Source: Corbicula japonica (lineage: Eukaryota > Mollusca > Bivalvia > Venerida > Cyrenidae). Taken from it: a stretch of DNA of 64,000 bases. This document shows positions 12,901 to 27,900 of the stretch, one piece after another. Made by a program: the position numbers and the translations under genes. Each line of letters opens with the position of its first letter. Within the stretch, counting starts at the first letter, position 1. The notes beneath the pieces were generated by a model that ran no database searches, was not told where the DNA came from, and saw only the letters and a list, made by a program, of their open reading frames with translations. Location: contig JAZAYU010000003.1 in assembly GCA_038501625.1 (NCBI GenBank), positions 2,545,001-2,609,000 on the forward strand. Reading direction: 5' to 3'.

Positions 12901-15900
12901 TACAATGACATGACAATCTTTAATCTCTCAGCATTAATCCAAATGAATACATTTCATCATTTCGGTGTGAAAAATTTCATTTCAGGTTAAGTTTTTTAAA
13001 AATAAGTTATAGGAAAATGACAAAATTGTTTCCTACGGTTATTTATTAAAAAATAACACAATTATTGAAAACTACATTTTGTCAATAGTTGGTCTCTATT
13101 AAACGCCCCCCCTTTGCAAAATGTAACGCCCCCGGGGGCGTTTAATAGGGAATATACGGTATATGTAATGAATGGTTAACTGCAAAACTGCAGCTAATCA
13201 GCAGAAGTATGACCTTTGAGCAATTCATCAAAACTTCACACAAATACCAGTCCAAATTAGAAATGTGTGAGCAATTTCTCTCAGCATCTATTTTATATTA
13301 CTGCTAGATCATTTTCACATTTTAACTATTAATGAAAAACCTTAAAGATTCTCAAAATAAATGAGTTTTCTGATCAGTTGAAATTAAACCTTGAGGCAAT
13401 TATTTGCTTGTAATTTCTAAAAGAAGTAATCTATCAAAGGAACATCAGAAAACTTGATTTGTTTTTTATTTCATATCCTATAAAATTTGATGCCATTTTT
13501 GTAAATACTAAATCTAATCAAGGATCTGTCAGATTTCTGAAAAAAAAAGTTCGAAAAGAAAGTTCCTATGGAAATTAGCAAATGATGCCCACCTGGTTCT
13601 GCTCAATACCACCTGCAGCCTAGCATCTTTCAACTTCAGAAATCTTGAGAAGTTTCAAATGTTACAGACTGGTATTATGATCAAAGCAGTAGGCCAGGAA
13701 GCAGTCCTAACATCAGATTCTGTGAAGTGCTTTACAGGACTGTAGACACAGGAGAACAAAAAGAAGCCACAATTCAAACACAACCAGCTTTTCTTCTTAA
13801 TTTTGTAGGTGAAAAAGGGGCATAACTAAGACAAAATACAGTCAAGATTTATGAAACTTGTTCTCATAATTGCTATTGTGATCTCAAGCAACAATATTAA
13901 ATTTCAAAATTTGAATGTTTATAGAGAAAAAATGAACTCAAACAAAACACTTAATAAAAAGTTAAAGCCCGCCCTACTACCCAGCAACATATCACAATCT
14001 AATAATGAGGCTTTTCCAAAGAACCTGATTAAAACGCAGTAAATCATAGGCTAGACACATCTTCCTTATTCCCCAGGCTGTTACCTGAAACCCCTTATTC
14101 AGTTAACATTGTTTCCACCAGATGACTATTAGGGACTATATCACATACCTCAAAATCATGTTATAGTAGCTCTACAACACTGGCTAGCTAAGGGCACAAG
14201 ATCATACAAGAAACTAGAAATGTGTCCATAGGACACGGATGCCCCCGCTATGCATGTTTGTCATGGTGAACATTTATACCAAGTTATTTTAAAATCCAAT
14301 AAGTAATAACAAACTCACAGCCCAGACAAGAAAATTCTGGTTTTAGTAATAGTGACCTTGACCTTGGACGTACAGGCATGTGAATTGTACACAACACAAC
14401 GCCTTTTCATAGTGAACATTTGTGCCAAATTATTTTGAAATCACTCTGTTAATAAGGAAGTTATAGCCAGTACAAGAAATTTCTATTTTTAGTAACAGTG
14501 ACCTTGACCTTGGACCTACAGGCATGGGTATTGTACACAACACATCGTATTGATATATGATTAAATGAACATTTATACCAAGTTATTTTAAAATCCAATA
14601 AGAAATAACAAAGTCACAGAGCAGACAAGCTTTTTATAACAAAATTCTATTTTTAGTAACAGTGACCTTGACCTTTGACGTTTAGGCATGGGTGTTGTAC
14701 ATGACACACCACCTTATCATGGTGAACATTTGTGCCAAGTTATTTTGAAATCCCTTCATTCATAAGGAAGTTGCAGCCTGGACAAGAAAATTCTATTTTT
14801 AGTAACAGCTACCTTGACCTTGGACCTACAGGCATGTGTACTGTACGCGACACACCGTCTTGATATGGTGAACATTTATTCCAAGTTATTTTAAAATCCA
14901 ATATGAAATAACAAAGTTACAGAGCAGAGAAGATTTTTCCAACAAAATTCTATTTTTAGTAACAGTGACCTTGACCTTGGACCTACAGGCATGGGTGTTG
15001 TACGCGACACACCGCCTTGTCATGGTAAACATTTGTGCCAAGTTATTTTGAAATCTCTCCATTTATAAGGAAGTTACAGCTCGGACAAGAAAATTCTATT
15101 TTTAGTAACAGTGACCTTGACCTTTGACGTTTAGGCATGGGTGTTGTCCATGACACACCGCCTTATCATGGTGAACATTTGTGCCAAGTTATTTTGAAAT
15201 CCCTTCATTCATAAGGAAGTTACAGCCTGGACAAGAAAATTCTATTTTTAGTAACAGCGACCTTGACCTTGGACCTACAGGCATGGGTATTGTACGCGAC
15301 ACACCGTCTTGATATGGTGAACATTTATACCAAGTTATTTTAAAATCCAATATGAAATAACAAAGTTAAAGAGCGGACAAGATTTTTCCAACAAAATTCT
15401 ATTTTTAGTAACAGTGACCTTGACCTTGGACCTACAGGCATGGGTGTTGTACGCAACACACCGCCTTGTCATGGTAAACATTTGTGCCAAGTTATTTTGA
15501 AATCCCTCCATTCATAAGGAATTTACAGCCCGGACAAGAAAATTCTATTTTTAGTAACAGTGACCTTGACCTTGGAACTACAGGCATGGGTATTGTACGC
15601 GACACACCGTCTTGATATGGTGAACATTCATACCAAGTAATTTTAAAATCCAATAAGAAATAACAAAGTTACAGAGCGGACAAGATTTTCCCAACAAAAT
15701 TCTATTAATAGTAAAAGTGACCTTGACCTTGGACCTACAGGCATGGGTGTTGTACGCGACACACCGCCTTGTCATGGTGAACACTTGTGCCAAGTTATTT
15801 TGAAATCCCTCCATTCATAAGGAAGTTACAGCCCAGACAAGAAAAATCTATTTTTAGTAACAGTGACCTTGACCTTGGAGGTACATGCATGGGTATTATA

Positions 15901-18900
15901 CGCGACACACCGTCTTGATATGGTGAACATTCATACCAAGTAATTTTAAAATCCAATAAGAAATAACAAAGTTATAGAGCGGACAAGATTTTTGAACATA
16001 CACACTGACACACACACTGACACACACACCCACCCACCCACACACAGCCAGGGTGAACACTATATGCCCTTCCGCCATTACATGGCGGGGGCATAAAAAA
16101 GCGTCGCCATGCGCCGAAAACCAGGTTTTCATTTAATACTTATACTTTTGTAAAGAATATATCTGGTATGAAGAAACTGAACTTCTATTTTTAGCAACAG
16201 TGACCTTGACCTTTATCACAGACACCTGGGTAGTAATCCCAAGTAGTGTCTTGATATAACCTACCCACAAACCAAGTTTGGTGTCAATAGGCCGAAGCAA
16301 ACTCAAGCTATTGAGCAGAAACTGAATTTCTACTTTTAGCAACAGTGACCTTCAGCTTTATCACAGACACCTGGGTAGCAATCTCAAGCTGCATCTTGAT
16401 ATAAGATACCAACACTAAGTTTGGCATCAACATACCAAAGCAAACTTAAGTTATTGAGGGAAAACTGAATTTCTATTTTTAGCAACAGTGACCTTGACCC
16501 TGATCAGAGACACCTGGGTAGCAATCCCAAGCTGCCTTATGATATCAGCTACTCATATACCAAGTTTGGCATCAATAGGTAAAAGCAAACTCAAGATATT
16601 GAGGGTAAGCTGAATATCTATTTTTTAGCAACAGTGACCTTGACCTTAATCACAGACACCTGGGTAGCAATCCCAAGCTGCCTTTTGATATAAGCTACCA
16701 ACAAACCAAGTTAAGCATCAACAGACAATTTGGCATCAACAGATAACATTTACAAAATACTTAACAAAAAAATCAAAAAGGGGCATAACTTTGGCAAAAC
16801 ACGGTCAGGGGTTAACAAACTTGACCTGATAATTGGAACTGTGATGTCAGACAACTTTCACAAAAAACTGAACAAAATTTCTAAGTGAAAAAGGGGCATA
16901 ACTTTGTCAAAATACAGTCAGGGATTATGAAACTTGTCCTGATTATTGGTATTGTGATGTCAGACAACTATGTTAAGTTTCAAAGTTGTATCTCAAACAG
17001 TTACTGAGAAAAACAAAACTTTCACAAAACTTAACAAAATTTCTAAGTGAAAAAGGGGCATAACTTTGTCAAAATACAGTCAGGGATTATAAAACTTGTC
17101 CTGATAATTGGTATTGAGATGTCAGACAACTATGTTAAGTTTCAAAGTTATATCTTAAATGGTTACTGAGAAAAATGCAACTTTCACAAAAAACTTAACA
17201 AAATGTTGATGCCCGCCCATCAGCCAATCAGATGCTTGAGATTTGAGACTGGTCTCCAGATTTAATTTTATGATCTTGGGTAAAAGTTAAAATATTTTTC
17301 TTATGATTTTGAGTTTATATAAGTTTTGGCAGCAATATTATTCCCAGTAGAACATTTTATGCAACAAAGATGTTGCAGACTAAATTGAATAGTATTACGC
17401 CAGACAGATCTTGAGTAGTAGACATTTCTTTAATTTTTCTAGCACAACAACAAAAAGTATTCTTGTACTACTTGGGGTAAAGTGGCGTATCAAAAATAGT
17501 CATGGTTACCATTTTTGCAAATTTCAGGCAAATTTATATCTTCTGCAAAATTAAATCAGAGTACTGTATTGTACTTTCTTTTGACGATTTCTTAATATTG
17601 TAACAATCTGTCTGTGTCTGTCTATGTTAACACTCTACAACAGCTTTAGTTGAAAATATACTACTCAAAATTTGGTAAGGATCACTCTTAAGATTGTGTT
17701 TGTTACTAACATAAGGTTAAAACGTTAAAATATTTGCTGTGATTCTGAAAATTTGTCCATTTGTCATTCGATATGTGCCAAAAAAAGGAATGGGCCGACA
17801 AACTATTAAAGCGGTGTAGTGGTTGAAACTAGGTACGGTTAAAAACTCAGGATATCACAGAAAGCAATGCCTATCAAATTTTGAGTAGTATATTACATGT
17901 ATTGCCAGCAAAATCATGATATGAAGAATATTTCTTTAATTATTTGTAGATCTTGTTTAGATCACTGTTGAAGATCATCAACATTAAACTGAATACCAGT
18001 TTAGTCTCAAAACTCTCATCTTTTGATTGGTTAGTTTGAAGACTGAAATATACAACCAATCAGCTGCTTGAGATTTGTGGCCGAACTCCAGTCACAGCTT
18101 TGTTATATTGGGACCCATATTTTCTCAACATCTAGAATTCCTAGACATCTAATAAACATATTGACCTCAAATCAAAGCATTAGCTGGGAAAACCATCAGT
18201 GATCAATATGATTACACTTAAATACATATCTCCTCAGCTCATTACCATAAAACAGGCACTGCTAAGACTTTGAGTTTTTGGCTAATGAACTTTGATGACT
18301 TTATGGTTATCCTTTACATAATGTTTTGATTCATAATCCATTCCTTATTGCTCTACATTAGAATGAGTGCAGTCATAAATCAGCCTAATATCTTTGTTTA
18401 CCTCAGTTTTACCTAAACATTTTGTTCTCCAGTAAATAACAGTTTTCTGTGTGAAATAAAATGGTACATTAACTGTTTTGAAACTGTTGAATTCCTTTTT
18501 ATTTTCACTATTTTTGCCAAACTAATTTTTAAGTTGTTAACTCCCTTCTCCAGTGAAGTCCCTACAGGTGGTCCTTTGTAATTTAACCCTTTCCTCCATA
18601 TGAACACCTTTATTGCGAGGGCGCACATCCGTGCCTTCTGATCAGGATCTAAACTGTTAGCTTTTTGATTTGTTAGGTTATTTTTTACCAAAATGAGACC
18701 AGTGCAGATCCTGATCAGACGGCACAGATGTGCCAGCTGATCTGGATCTACACTGGTCGCATATGGGTAAAATGCGTATATATGGAAGAAAGGGTTAACT
18801 AACACCAGTGATTGGAAGATTAAATGGAAATATTGCTGGCTTTTCTCAATATGAATGTATAATAATTACAAAATATCAGTTTAGCTTACTAACTTACAAT

Positions 18901-21900
18901 TTATTCATGAGGATAGGTCTCAGATGCCCAGTCAGTCCGACATAAATAGGACAATATCAGACAGTAGACAGATCCTAGCCCTGGTCTGAAGGTTATAAAA
19001 CTAAGATTGGAAACCAGTCTCAAATCTCAAGCATCTAATAGGCTTAAATTTGCGACTGGTCGCCATTTCAGCCTATCAGATGCTTGAGATTTGAGACTGG
19101 TTTCTATGCTCAGTTATATAACCTTGGGCACTGCTATCGACCAACGTATCTTTGCACCAATTTATCACCAGCACATAAAGCATAGTAATATCAAAGAGAT
19201 AAGAAAAAAGACAAAGGTATAATTTAAAAAAAGCAGACCACAATTCCAGTAAACAACTGAAGCAAGGCAATCAATCTTCTTTTGAGCAAAAACCATCAAA
19301 ATATTATCTGATGGGAAAACATTCTCTTGGAGAAGAAAAATGAATAACACTTTTTGTTAAAGTGAAGTTACACTCATAAATAAAAACAATTTCATAAATA
19401 AGAGCTTTTTATTATCTGTCAAACTTGGGTATCCTTGGTACTTTTTACTATTGATTTTTTTTTAAATATTTACTGTGATATTAGATTTTGCAATTCCTAA
19501 TTCTTTGCCATTCACTGCAGTGCATGGTCACAAATTCCTTCTTAGTCTTATTCTATACTGACTGTTCAAGTGTAAATTTCCGACCTTATCATCAAGAAAG
19601 TTTCACAGGTATGGGAGTAAATCCACAGTCATTGATTTTACAACACTGACACCAGCTATGACAAATGTTCTGAATGTTCTCAACTTATCAATAAAGACTC
19701 AAAGATAAACCCTTTTACTCCATATATATGGAAATTAGATCCAGCCACAAATTTGTTCTGACTGATCTGGATCTAGATTGGTCATCTCTTGAACAGAAGT
19801 AGATCTTTCCAATGAATCAAAAAGCAAACAGTGTAGATCCTGATCAGACAGCATTGATGTTCCAGCTAATCTCGATCTACATTGTTTTAATTTCAGGGTG
19901 GATTTAATGAGGAGTTTTACTATATAAGAAAGACCTCAATCTGAATATCTTTTTCCTGGAGGGGATATCTTACCTATGGTGCAGTATGAAGGGCAGGAGT
20001 CTGCATTGCCAAAACAAAGCAATCAATCAGATTCTTTTCATTTTCTTAAACCTTGACTACATAGATACACCTCTATTGCATGGGCAAACAGTGTAGATCC
20101 AGATCTGCCGGCACATCCGTGCCGTCTGATCAGGATCTGCACTGTTCGCTTTTTTATTTGTTAGGTTATTGCTGACCAAATTGCGACTAGTGCAGATCCT
20201 GATCAGATGGCACAGATGTGCTGGCTGATCTGGATCTACACTGGTTGCACATGCGTTAAAATGCGTATATATGGAGGAAAGGGATAACCCTTGACTTCGT
20301 AGATACACCTTTATCGCCTGGGCAAACAGTGTAGATCCAGATCAGATGGCACATTTGTGCGCATCTTGATCAGGAATAATCTATGAATCTGAAGTAGATC
20401 CTGATAAGACTGCGAGGATAGGAAGTGCTAAATAACATGGAGAAAAGGGTTATGTAAGAGACAGACAGAGAAAACTCTGGCTACTATTCAGTAAAACAAT
20501 TTATAGTGATAAAGCTGCAAAACAGAATGCTAAAAACTGTTTTCAGAAACCAAATTGGCATGTATATCGGAACTAAGGTCTTGATAAATCAACTTTTATC
20601 TTATATTATCAAAACTATTTGTAAGTATTTGCCGAGAATACCAGACTGAATTCTCTGCACTCCATCACAATCTAGCTAATACCTGTTAATGAACTTTAAA
20701 TCACTGAACATTATTCATAATCTGTTTACAAACAGCAAGACTGTTGTTTTCCTAACATCTGTTTTTTATATTTACATCTACCTGCAGTAAGTTACAGAAC
20801 TAATGAGGCTCGGAAGTAGAAAACGGATCCGAAGCAGCAACTGAAAATGGATTGTGTATAGGGGCTGACGAGGGATCAGTCTAAGAATGTATCCCTTTGT
20901 GGAAACATTTTCACAATCCAAATAATAAATATAAAAGCTTTGATTTTTCTACTAAAAGGTCTACAATCCAGTGCTGGCCTATGTGATGAACTCTCTGTCA
21001 TGCTAATATATAAACAGCTAATCTATGATGTCAACATCAACAACAACAATTTCAGTGATTTCAAAAAAAATCATGATGCATCAATTATAAGGCTTTTGAA
21101 ATTTCTGCTACTCCAGCTATTAACCGAAAACATGAAGAAGAAGAAGAGGATGATGATGTTGATGTGTTGAAGATTATCAACTGATGATGATGGTGATGAT
21201 GATGATTAAGAAAATGATGATTCTGATGATGATGAAGAAGAAGATGAAGATGATGATGATGATGATGATACTGATGATGATGATGATGACAATGATTTTG
21301 ATGACAGTGCGCCAAACATTGCTGCATAACCAAATGACAACTCGTGTAACTGACATTGCTGGTTTCACAGAAAAAGAAAAATTTATCATGTAAACAAAGA
21401 GCTCACCCCAGAAGTCTTGGATTCCTGGATGCCAGCATGGGTAGACACAGATACTGACTCTGGGGACAAAGGGGTTGTAGGGGACATGGTAAAGTCCACC
21501 TCCTGGTCTAGAGGGATATCAGAATGTGGTAGGACTTTAAACAGGCACATGAGGTACATCATCACAGACTTCTTATCAGGGCTGTCTACATTCACATCTA
21601 CAACATTACAAAGCATGTTATTGTAAAATCTACATAATTTGGCAGGGCTTCCTAAACCCTGTCAGCTAGATTACAGTATGGCAAGTCCATCCACTAGTTC
21701 CCTATATTTTGCTAGTCTGCCTTTTTAACCATCTTTGTTTTATCTAGTGTTGAGTTACTTGTTTTTTGTTGCTGGAGCCATATAAAACAAGTTTGGCATC
21801 TGATAATATTTTTTACTTTAAGGTTTGGTTTAATAGCAATGGAGATATTTTGATATATGCAGGGATCAACTGCAAACCTCTTTTGAACATACTTAATACC

Positions 21901-24900
21901 ATCATTAAAGACCTTAAGTGCTCAGAAACATCTAATTATCTAACATACATAGGAATACATTCATAGGACAAAAATTAATGAAAGAGTAATCTTGAATCTT
22001 CCCTTGTTGATTAAGCAGTTGGTGTTGTTTTTACAAAAAAATACTCATCAGGACCAAAATCTATGAAGTAACATAAAATATATAAGGCTTTCTCTATATT
22101 TTTTTTCTTGAAAATAGGAAGTGAAATATAAAACTCAGTTTATAATCAGGCATTTTTTTCCTTTTATAATGTTAAAGGTCACCTTCCCCTCACAAATTAA
22201 TTTTTTTCTCTTTTTCCAATAGCCCACATGTTTTTCCCGTTTACGAAAGGCTACAGGCAACCTACCTAATTCTTAATATAAGGATAATAGTAAGCTTAAA
22301 AACCTTCTGGATCGAGCAGTCTGTCCACACCAAGGTTGTCATGAGCAACAGTAAAGGCGTGGTCTAAGTTCTCCTCAGCAGTTCTCTCCAATAAACTGTT
22401 GTAGTCAAACAGGTCAGGTCTAAAACAAAAATAAAACAAGTCTCAGATCAACACATTCTCAGATAATGTTACTTCCTACTGGGCTCATAATGGTACAATT
22501 GCCCGTCACCAGTCCTATCTTAACCCTTTGATCCATAGACACACCTTGAGTGCGTAAGCAAACAGTGTAGATCCAGATCAGCTGGCATATCTGTGCCGTC
22601 TGATCAGGATCTAAACTGATCACTTATTTATTAGTAACGTTATTTCTGACCAAAATGCTACCAGTGCAGATCCTGATCAGACGGCATGGATAGGCCAGCT
22701 GATTTGGATCTACACTGGTCGCACATGCGTAAAAAAGCATAATTCTGGGGGAAAAGGTTAAACAGGCCAACTATACTGCAGAAGGATCTATCTTACGCTC
22801 AAAGTTAAATAACCTCCCCTTTGTTGTCTAATCTCAGCTAATTCTACATTCACGTTACAATTTACATAATTCATAATAACTAAATTAAGGATGAGTACAT
22901 TACAATGTAAGTGATGCTCATAGTTCTCCTTCAGGAATTTTCACCTCCCTAAACAGAATATTTCTTGTGATGTAAGCTGGAAGATTTTTGGAGTTAATAC
23001 CTCCAGACAAACACTTATGCAATATCAAACTGCCAAAAGATCTAAAACTCAACTCATATAGCTGAAATCTGCTGAATGAGGCATTCCCTTCAAAATGCCA
23101 CTCAGGATGAGAAGGCAGATCTGGATCTACACTGTTGCCCTAAAGGATAAGTACAAGAGTAAACAATTAGACAGTGTCTTACTTATATCTGTGTATGAGA
23201 GCATTGAAAGCCAGTCCATCTCTCCAGCTTGTTGTAAAGTTCTTCACATCCACCATTGCATAGCTGAAAACAAAAACATATCATATACCTATATATATTA
23301 AGGATATTTATGGTTAACTCCATCTAAAATAATTGAAAACCTTTTGAAGTAAAACTTGTTAACCTTCTCAGGGCTTTTTTTCACCATTTTGGGAACAGGA
23401 CTCATAACCCTGGAATTGGGAAAATTCACTGTTTTGCCAGAAATTGGGAATTTTCTTGCATCTTTGAGGAATAAAAAGTTTTTACACATACTTAATATTA
23501 TGAATACATTCTGGATTAAAGAAACAAATGATGACTGATGAACCAACATGTTATAATATTTTATTCATGAAATGACACAGGTAATGCTGTTTTTTGTCAG
23601 AAATATTTGTATTGATATAATTGGGATTTTTTTCTTTAATTGGGAAAAAAGTATATGTTTGGCTATTGGGAGCATGACTGATTTTAGCTTTTAAATCGAC
23701 TGAAAAAATATCATTTCTTCCATATATGCTTTTAATCACATGAACAAACAACATTTATCTAGATCAGCTAACACTGGTCAAACATGGGGTATTATGCTGT
23801 ATATTTGGAGGTAGGGGTTAATTCTGATGGGACTACATTTTGTACAGATGCTGCAAATAACATTCATGCAGCCAGGGTACAATTTTGCTTAGTAAACTTA
23901 AGTTAGGATTTTTTAATGTGAGACAAATTTTTTTTAATGCAAATATTTGTAATGAAACTACTTTAACAGGAGATAAATCAGCTGTGACAATAACTTGTTG
24001 ACAACACCGGTGCTCATTAACATCCCATAGCAATATCAAATTATGTGACCCTTTTGTATTTTTTGGAAACAATGTAGTATCATGTATCAATGTCGGTGTT
24101 ACATAACATACCCAGTAGTGGACTGGCGACACCACACCAGCAGGGTGCGCTCCAGGTTGGTCTGTCGGAGATCATCCATCAGGTCTTTCATAACATCTTG
24201 TACCTGTAAGGCAGATATCAAACATAATAATATTTACACTTCAATTTTGTCCCCTACGATGAAGTCTTATTCATCTAACAAATCATAATTTCAAATGGTA
24301 AACAGTGTGACGTATTAATTTGAAAGGTGTGGCTACTGTAAAACCATTCACAATTTATTGGACGTTGCACAATGTTTTGACATGTGACATCGCCGTGCAT
24401 GCACGTTTTGCCACGAGTTGCTGCGAAAAAGCATGCCGTCATTCACTTTGTCGTCAATGTGGCTGTTCCAAAAAGCCGCAATATCACAAATTCTTCTCAA
24501 TAATTTCTGAATTGATGAGAGTATTTATGTGTGTAAATATAAGAATTGAATCGATATTTGAAAGTTTTCATTTGGGTATGAACACAGTTGCACGCACTTT
24601 AAACAACCCAACTGTTTTCCATACCCAAATGAAAACCAACAAATATTGATTCAATCCTTAAACAAGCAAAAACAGCAAGGCATGTACTGTGGGATTATTG
24701 TATTTGTCATTACATATTGCAAGTCATAATCCATTTACTCCCTAGATAAGGCTTTTACTGTGCTGGTTTAGATCAAGATCAGCTGGCAGAGCCGTGCCTT
24801 TTGATCAGGATCTAACTGTTCGCTGTTAAATTCATTAGGTTATTTCTAAACAGGAGGTGAACAGTGTAGATCCAGATCAAATGGCAGAGATGTGCTGGTT

Positions 24901-27900
24901 GATATGGATCTAAACTGGTCTTTTATGTGATAAAAGGCATATATTTGGAGCAAAGGGTTAAATATCTATAACGGAAATGTTGGTGGTGGGAAGATACAAG
25001 AATTACTGAATCATTTAATAAAATGTCATCAGCAATACTTCAGAGAATTGAAATAATTAGCTGACAATATTTCAGCATCATCTAACAGGAAGTTTTAATT
25101 GAAGATGTCACTCTTAAAGCATGTCTGTCTAGTCTGCGACATTAACCTAGATGTGAAAGTATTCTGAGCAAACTCTTGGATTGATTGCATTTTCTGTTTT
25201 CTGCTGGGCTGTTTTATTTCTGATCTCTGAATTTGGTATTATTGTTTATTGTATTACTGTTCCAACATGACGGGGCAGCACTGAGTTGTACTGGTGACAA
25301 TACAGCAAGCCCAACTTTCAGGTATGCCAGCCCATTTTTTTGTACAAACCATTATGAATACACAAGAACATAACTTGCAAAATCATCAATGTGCATGTGA
25401 GTTTGCGAGCAATTATGGTTTATGCCAGTCTTTAATGTCTTCGGTATAGAATAATGCATAGTATATAATTTATTATCACTAAATAAACAAATGTTGTTCA
25501 GTCTTATATAATAAATTTTAAATATATAATAGATAATGAAGCTTTGAGTTTCAGCATCACAGTTATTCTATTCTATTCTATTCTATTTGCATTCTATTCT
25601 ATTCTATTTGCAAGCTTCCTGATGTCACCCGAAACATTACTTCAAGTTGACACCATTTTCGTCAACTTGATAATAATTATGTACAGTGACATTACACACT
25701 GTCATGTTGGCTCTAAAGCCCTGTGATATTTATATAGTACTCTACAAATGGAATGATTTTTCTTAGAAGATAAATTACACAGGATTTCGTGAATCTTTCA
25801 TATCTGTTAAAATTATCTTTGAAGTTACTGAATGATAGTATAAAAATGGGAGGATGTTTAAAATGATTATAGTAAATTGTAACCAATTTAGACCCCTTAT
25901 TTACATAAATATTCAGACTTTCATCTAACAACTCAACTATGTAAATTACAGAATAATTTAGCAGTTGACTTTTGGTATTTATATGCTTTTTGTAACACTT
26001 TTATCCGGTATTTTATTTCGTTTTAAATATTTTCTAACAGGAGTACAGGACAGAAAATCGATAACATAATAGGTATTGTGGAAGAAACATTAGTTGACAT
26101 CATGACCAGGTTGTATGGGTTGTCAGCAATTTAGTAAGCCACCTGGATAGTTTGGTGGCTTGAGCATGAAACGCCAAAAATGATCTACACTGTTTACTAT
26201 AAACATCAAGAATACTTCTCTGACTGAATGACAACCAGTGTAGACCCTGTTCAGACAGCCCAGATGCATGGTTTCATATGCCATAAGAGCAATTTTGTCT
26301 TGGTGCATCACATTTATCATGTCAATAATGAATATTAATTAAGAGACATGAGCAGAGGCACAGTCATTGTTATCCTGCTACACTGCTACCATTAGATCAT
26401 ATAAAGCATTACAACAGTTCTCAGTTCTTTGTTAGGGTTGTCATGGTGCACAACCACACCTGCCGACCAGCAGCCATGAATTCAAACAGCTGCAATGTCC
26501 TCAGCTGGGCTAGTTTATCCTCATTTGATTTTTATTTTCTATTTAACAAAGTCTGGTCTATGACTACTGGCAGTCTAGTATGACACTTGTTCCTTTCACC
26601 ACAGACATTCGATGAATGAATTTAACAAGAAATCTTCTTATTTTCAGCCCTTTCCTCCAGATGTAAGCCTTTAAGGCATGGGTAAAGTGTAGAAAAAAAC
26701 CTAATAAATCAAAATATGAACAGTTTTGATCCTGTTTAGATGGCACTGATGTTTGACCGTATTTATTGAATTTCGATGTAGACCCCGATAAGAGAGCACT
26801 ACATACAGTTAAACCCTCGTAAAAGACCACCCCAAAATAATGACTACCCTAATCATAGGCGGATCCAGGGGGGGCGGACCCGGCGTACGCCCCCCCTAAA
26901 ATTGCCCAAGCAAAGTTTTTTTTTCTCTGTAATGAAATATAATATATAGGAAAATATATATAAATGTCAAAAAATTTTCGCACGCTACACGTGCAATAAG
27001 TTTCGAAACTAGGAGTACACTAATACAATGACATAACGAACAATTCACAAACAATTCCTTCTCATTTTTTGTAAGATTTTAACATGATCCAACGGCTGTT
27101 TAAAAAATTATATGATATATTTAGATGCTTTACAAAACATCGTGATCTAATCTACAATCTACTGAAATTGATTCGACCTTCAAACTTTGCGTTTCAACTT
27201 TTTCCTTTGAATTTTCCGTATTTTATTATATCTTTGGGTTGATTAGAATTGTCAACAACAATGGACGCGCCGAAACGTCAGAAGATGTGGACGAGTTGTT
27301 TTAGCAGAGCTGCAGCACGAAAATATCATCATCAATATCATCATTTTAATTTTACGTCCCCTCCCTAACCCAAAATGCGATTGTGATACCTAAGTTTACG
27401 TGTTTGCTATATTTTTCCTCTCGCTTGAATTCAGTTTACATGTTCATAGTAAAATACGTTTCTGTATTTTAAATATTCCCGCTTTTACTTACTTCCATTT
27501 ATATTTTTCCTTTGAGTAAAGTGAGTCAACAAACATGGATGCACCAAGTGGGAAACACGCAAACATTCAAAATATATATTGTGCAAAAGATCTTATTTTT
27601 GTCTCCGTTTGATTCATACCACACAGTAGATTAGAGCTCTCGTACATTGTATTGTATACCCTGGGAAAGTATATTTGAGGTTCTGGAAATGTGCATGAAT
27701 CACTTAGAAATGACTAAAACACAGGAGCTTCCGGGGGTTGATATAGCAAAGGTTAAAAGGAAACAAACTGCTTTTATTTTAAGAAATATGAGTTGCATCT
27801 ATCTACAATCTAATCAGTCAATCAATCAATCTTTACCTCACACATCAGAACCATCTTTCATCATTGATCTATCACAGAGAGAGTTTGATTTTCTGCTTTG

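Larger units (their letters stand above)
8958..21406 (-). other. Dystrophin intron 9 (12.4 kb, longest in window)
   Basis: Filled with Family A and B copies, GAT-type microsatellites, a tRNA-like stretch (10309-10380), a TA-flanked MITE (12824-13159), two cored-repeat elements (14213-16097 and 16098-17215) and a mariner-type MITE (17657-17892). No exon-like sequence was recognised. 10400-11200, 11720-12660 and 13165-13790 show nothing clear. Confidence 0.75.

Noticed and set aside
21085..21393. His-, Ile- or Met-rich frames in several registers
   Set aside because: Microsatellite translation; all registers are equally open.
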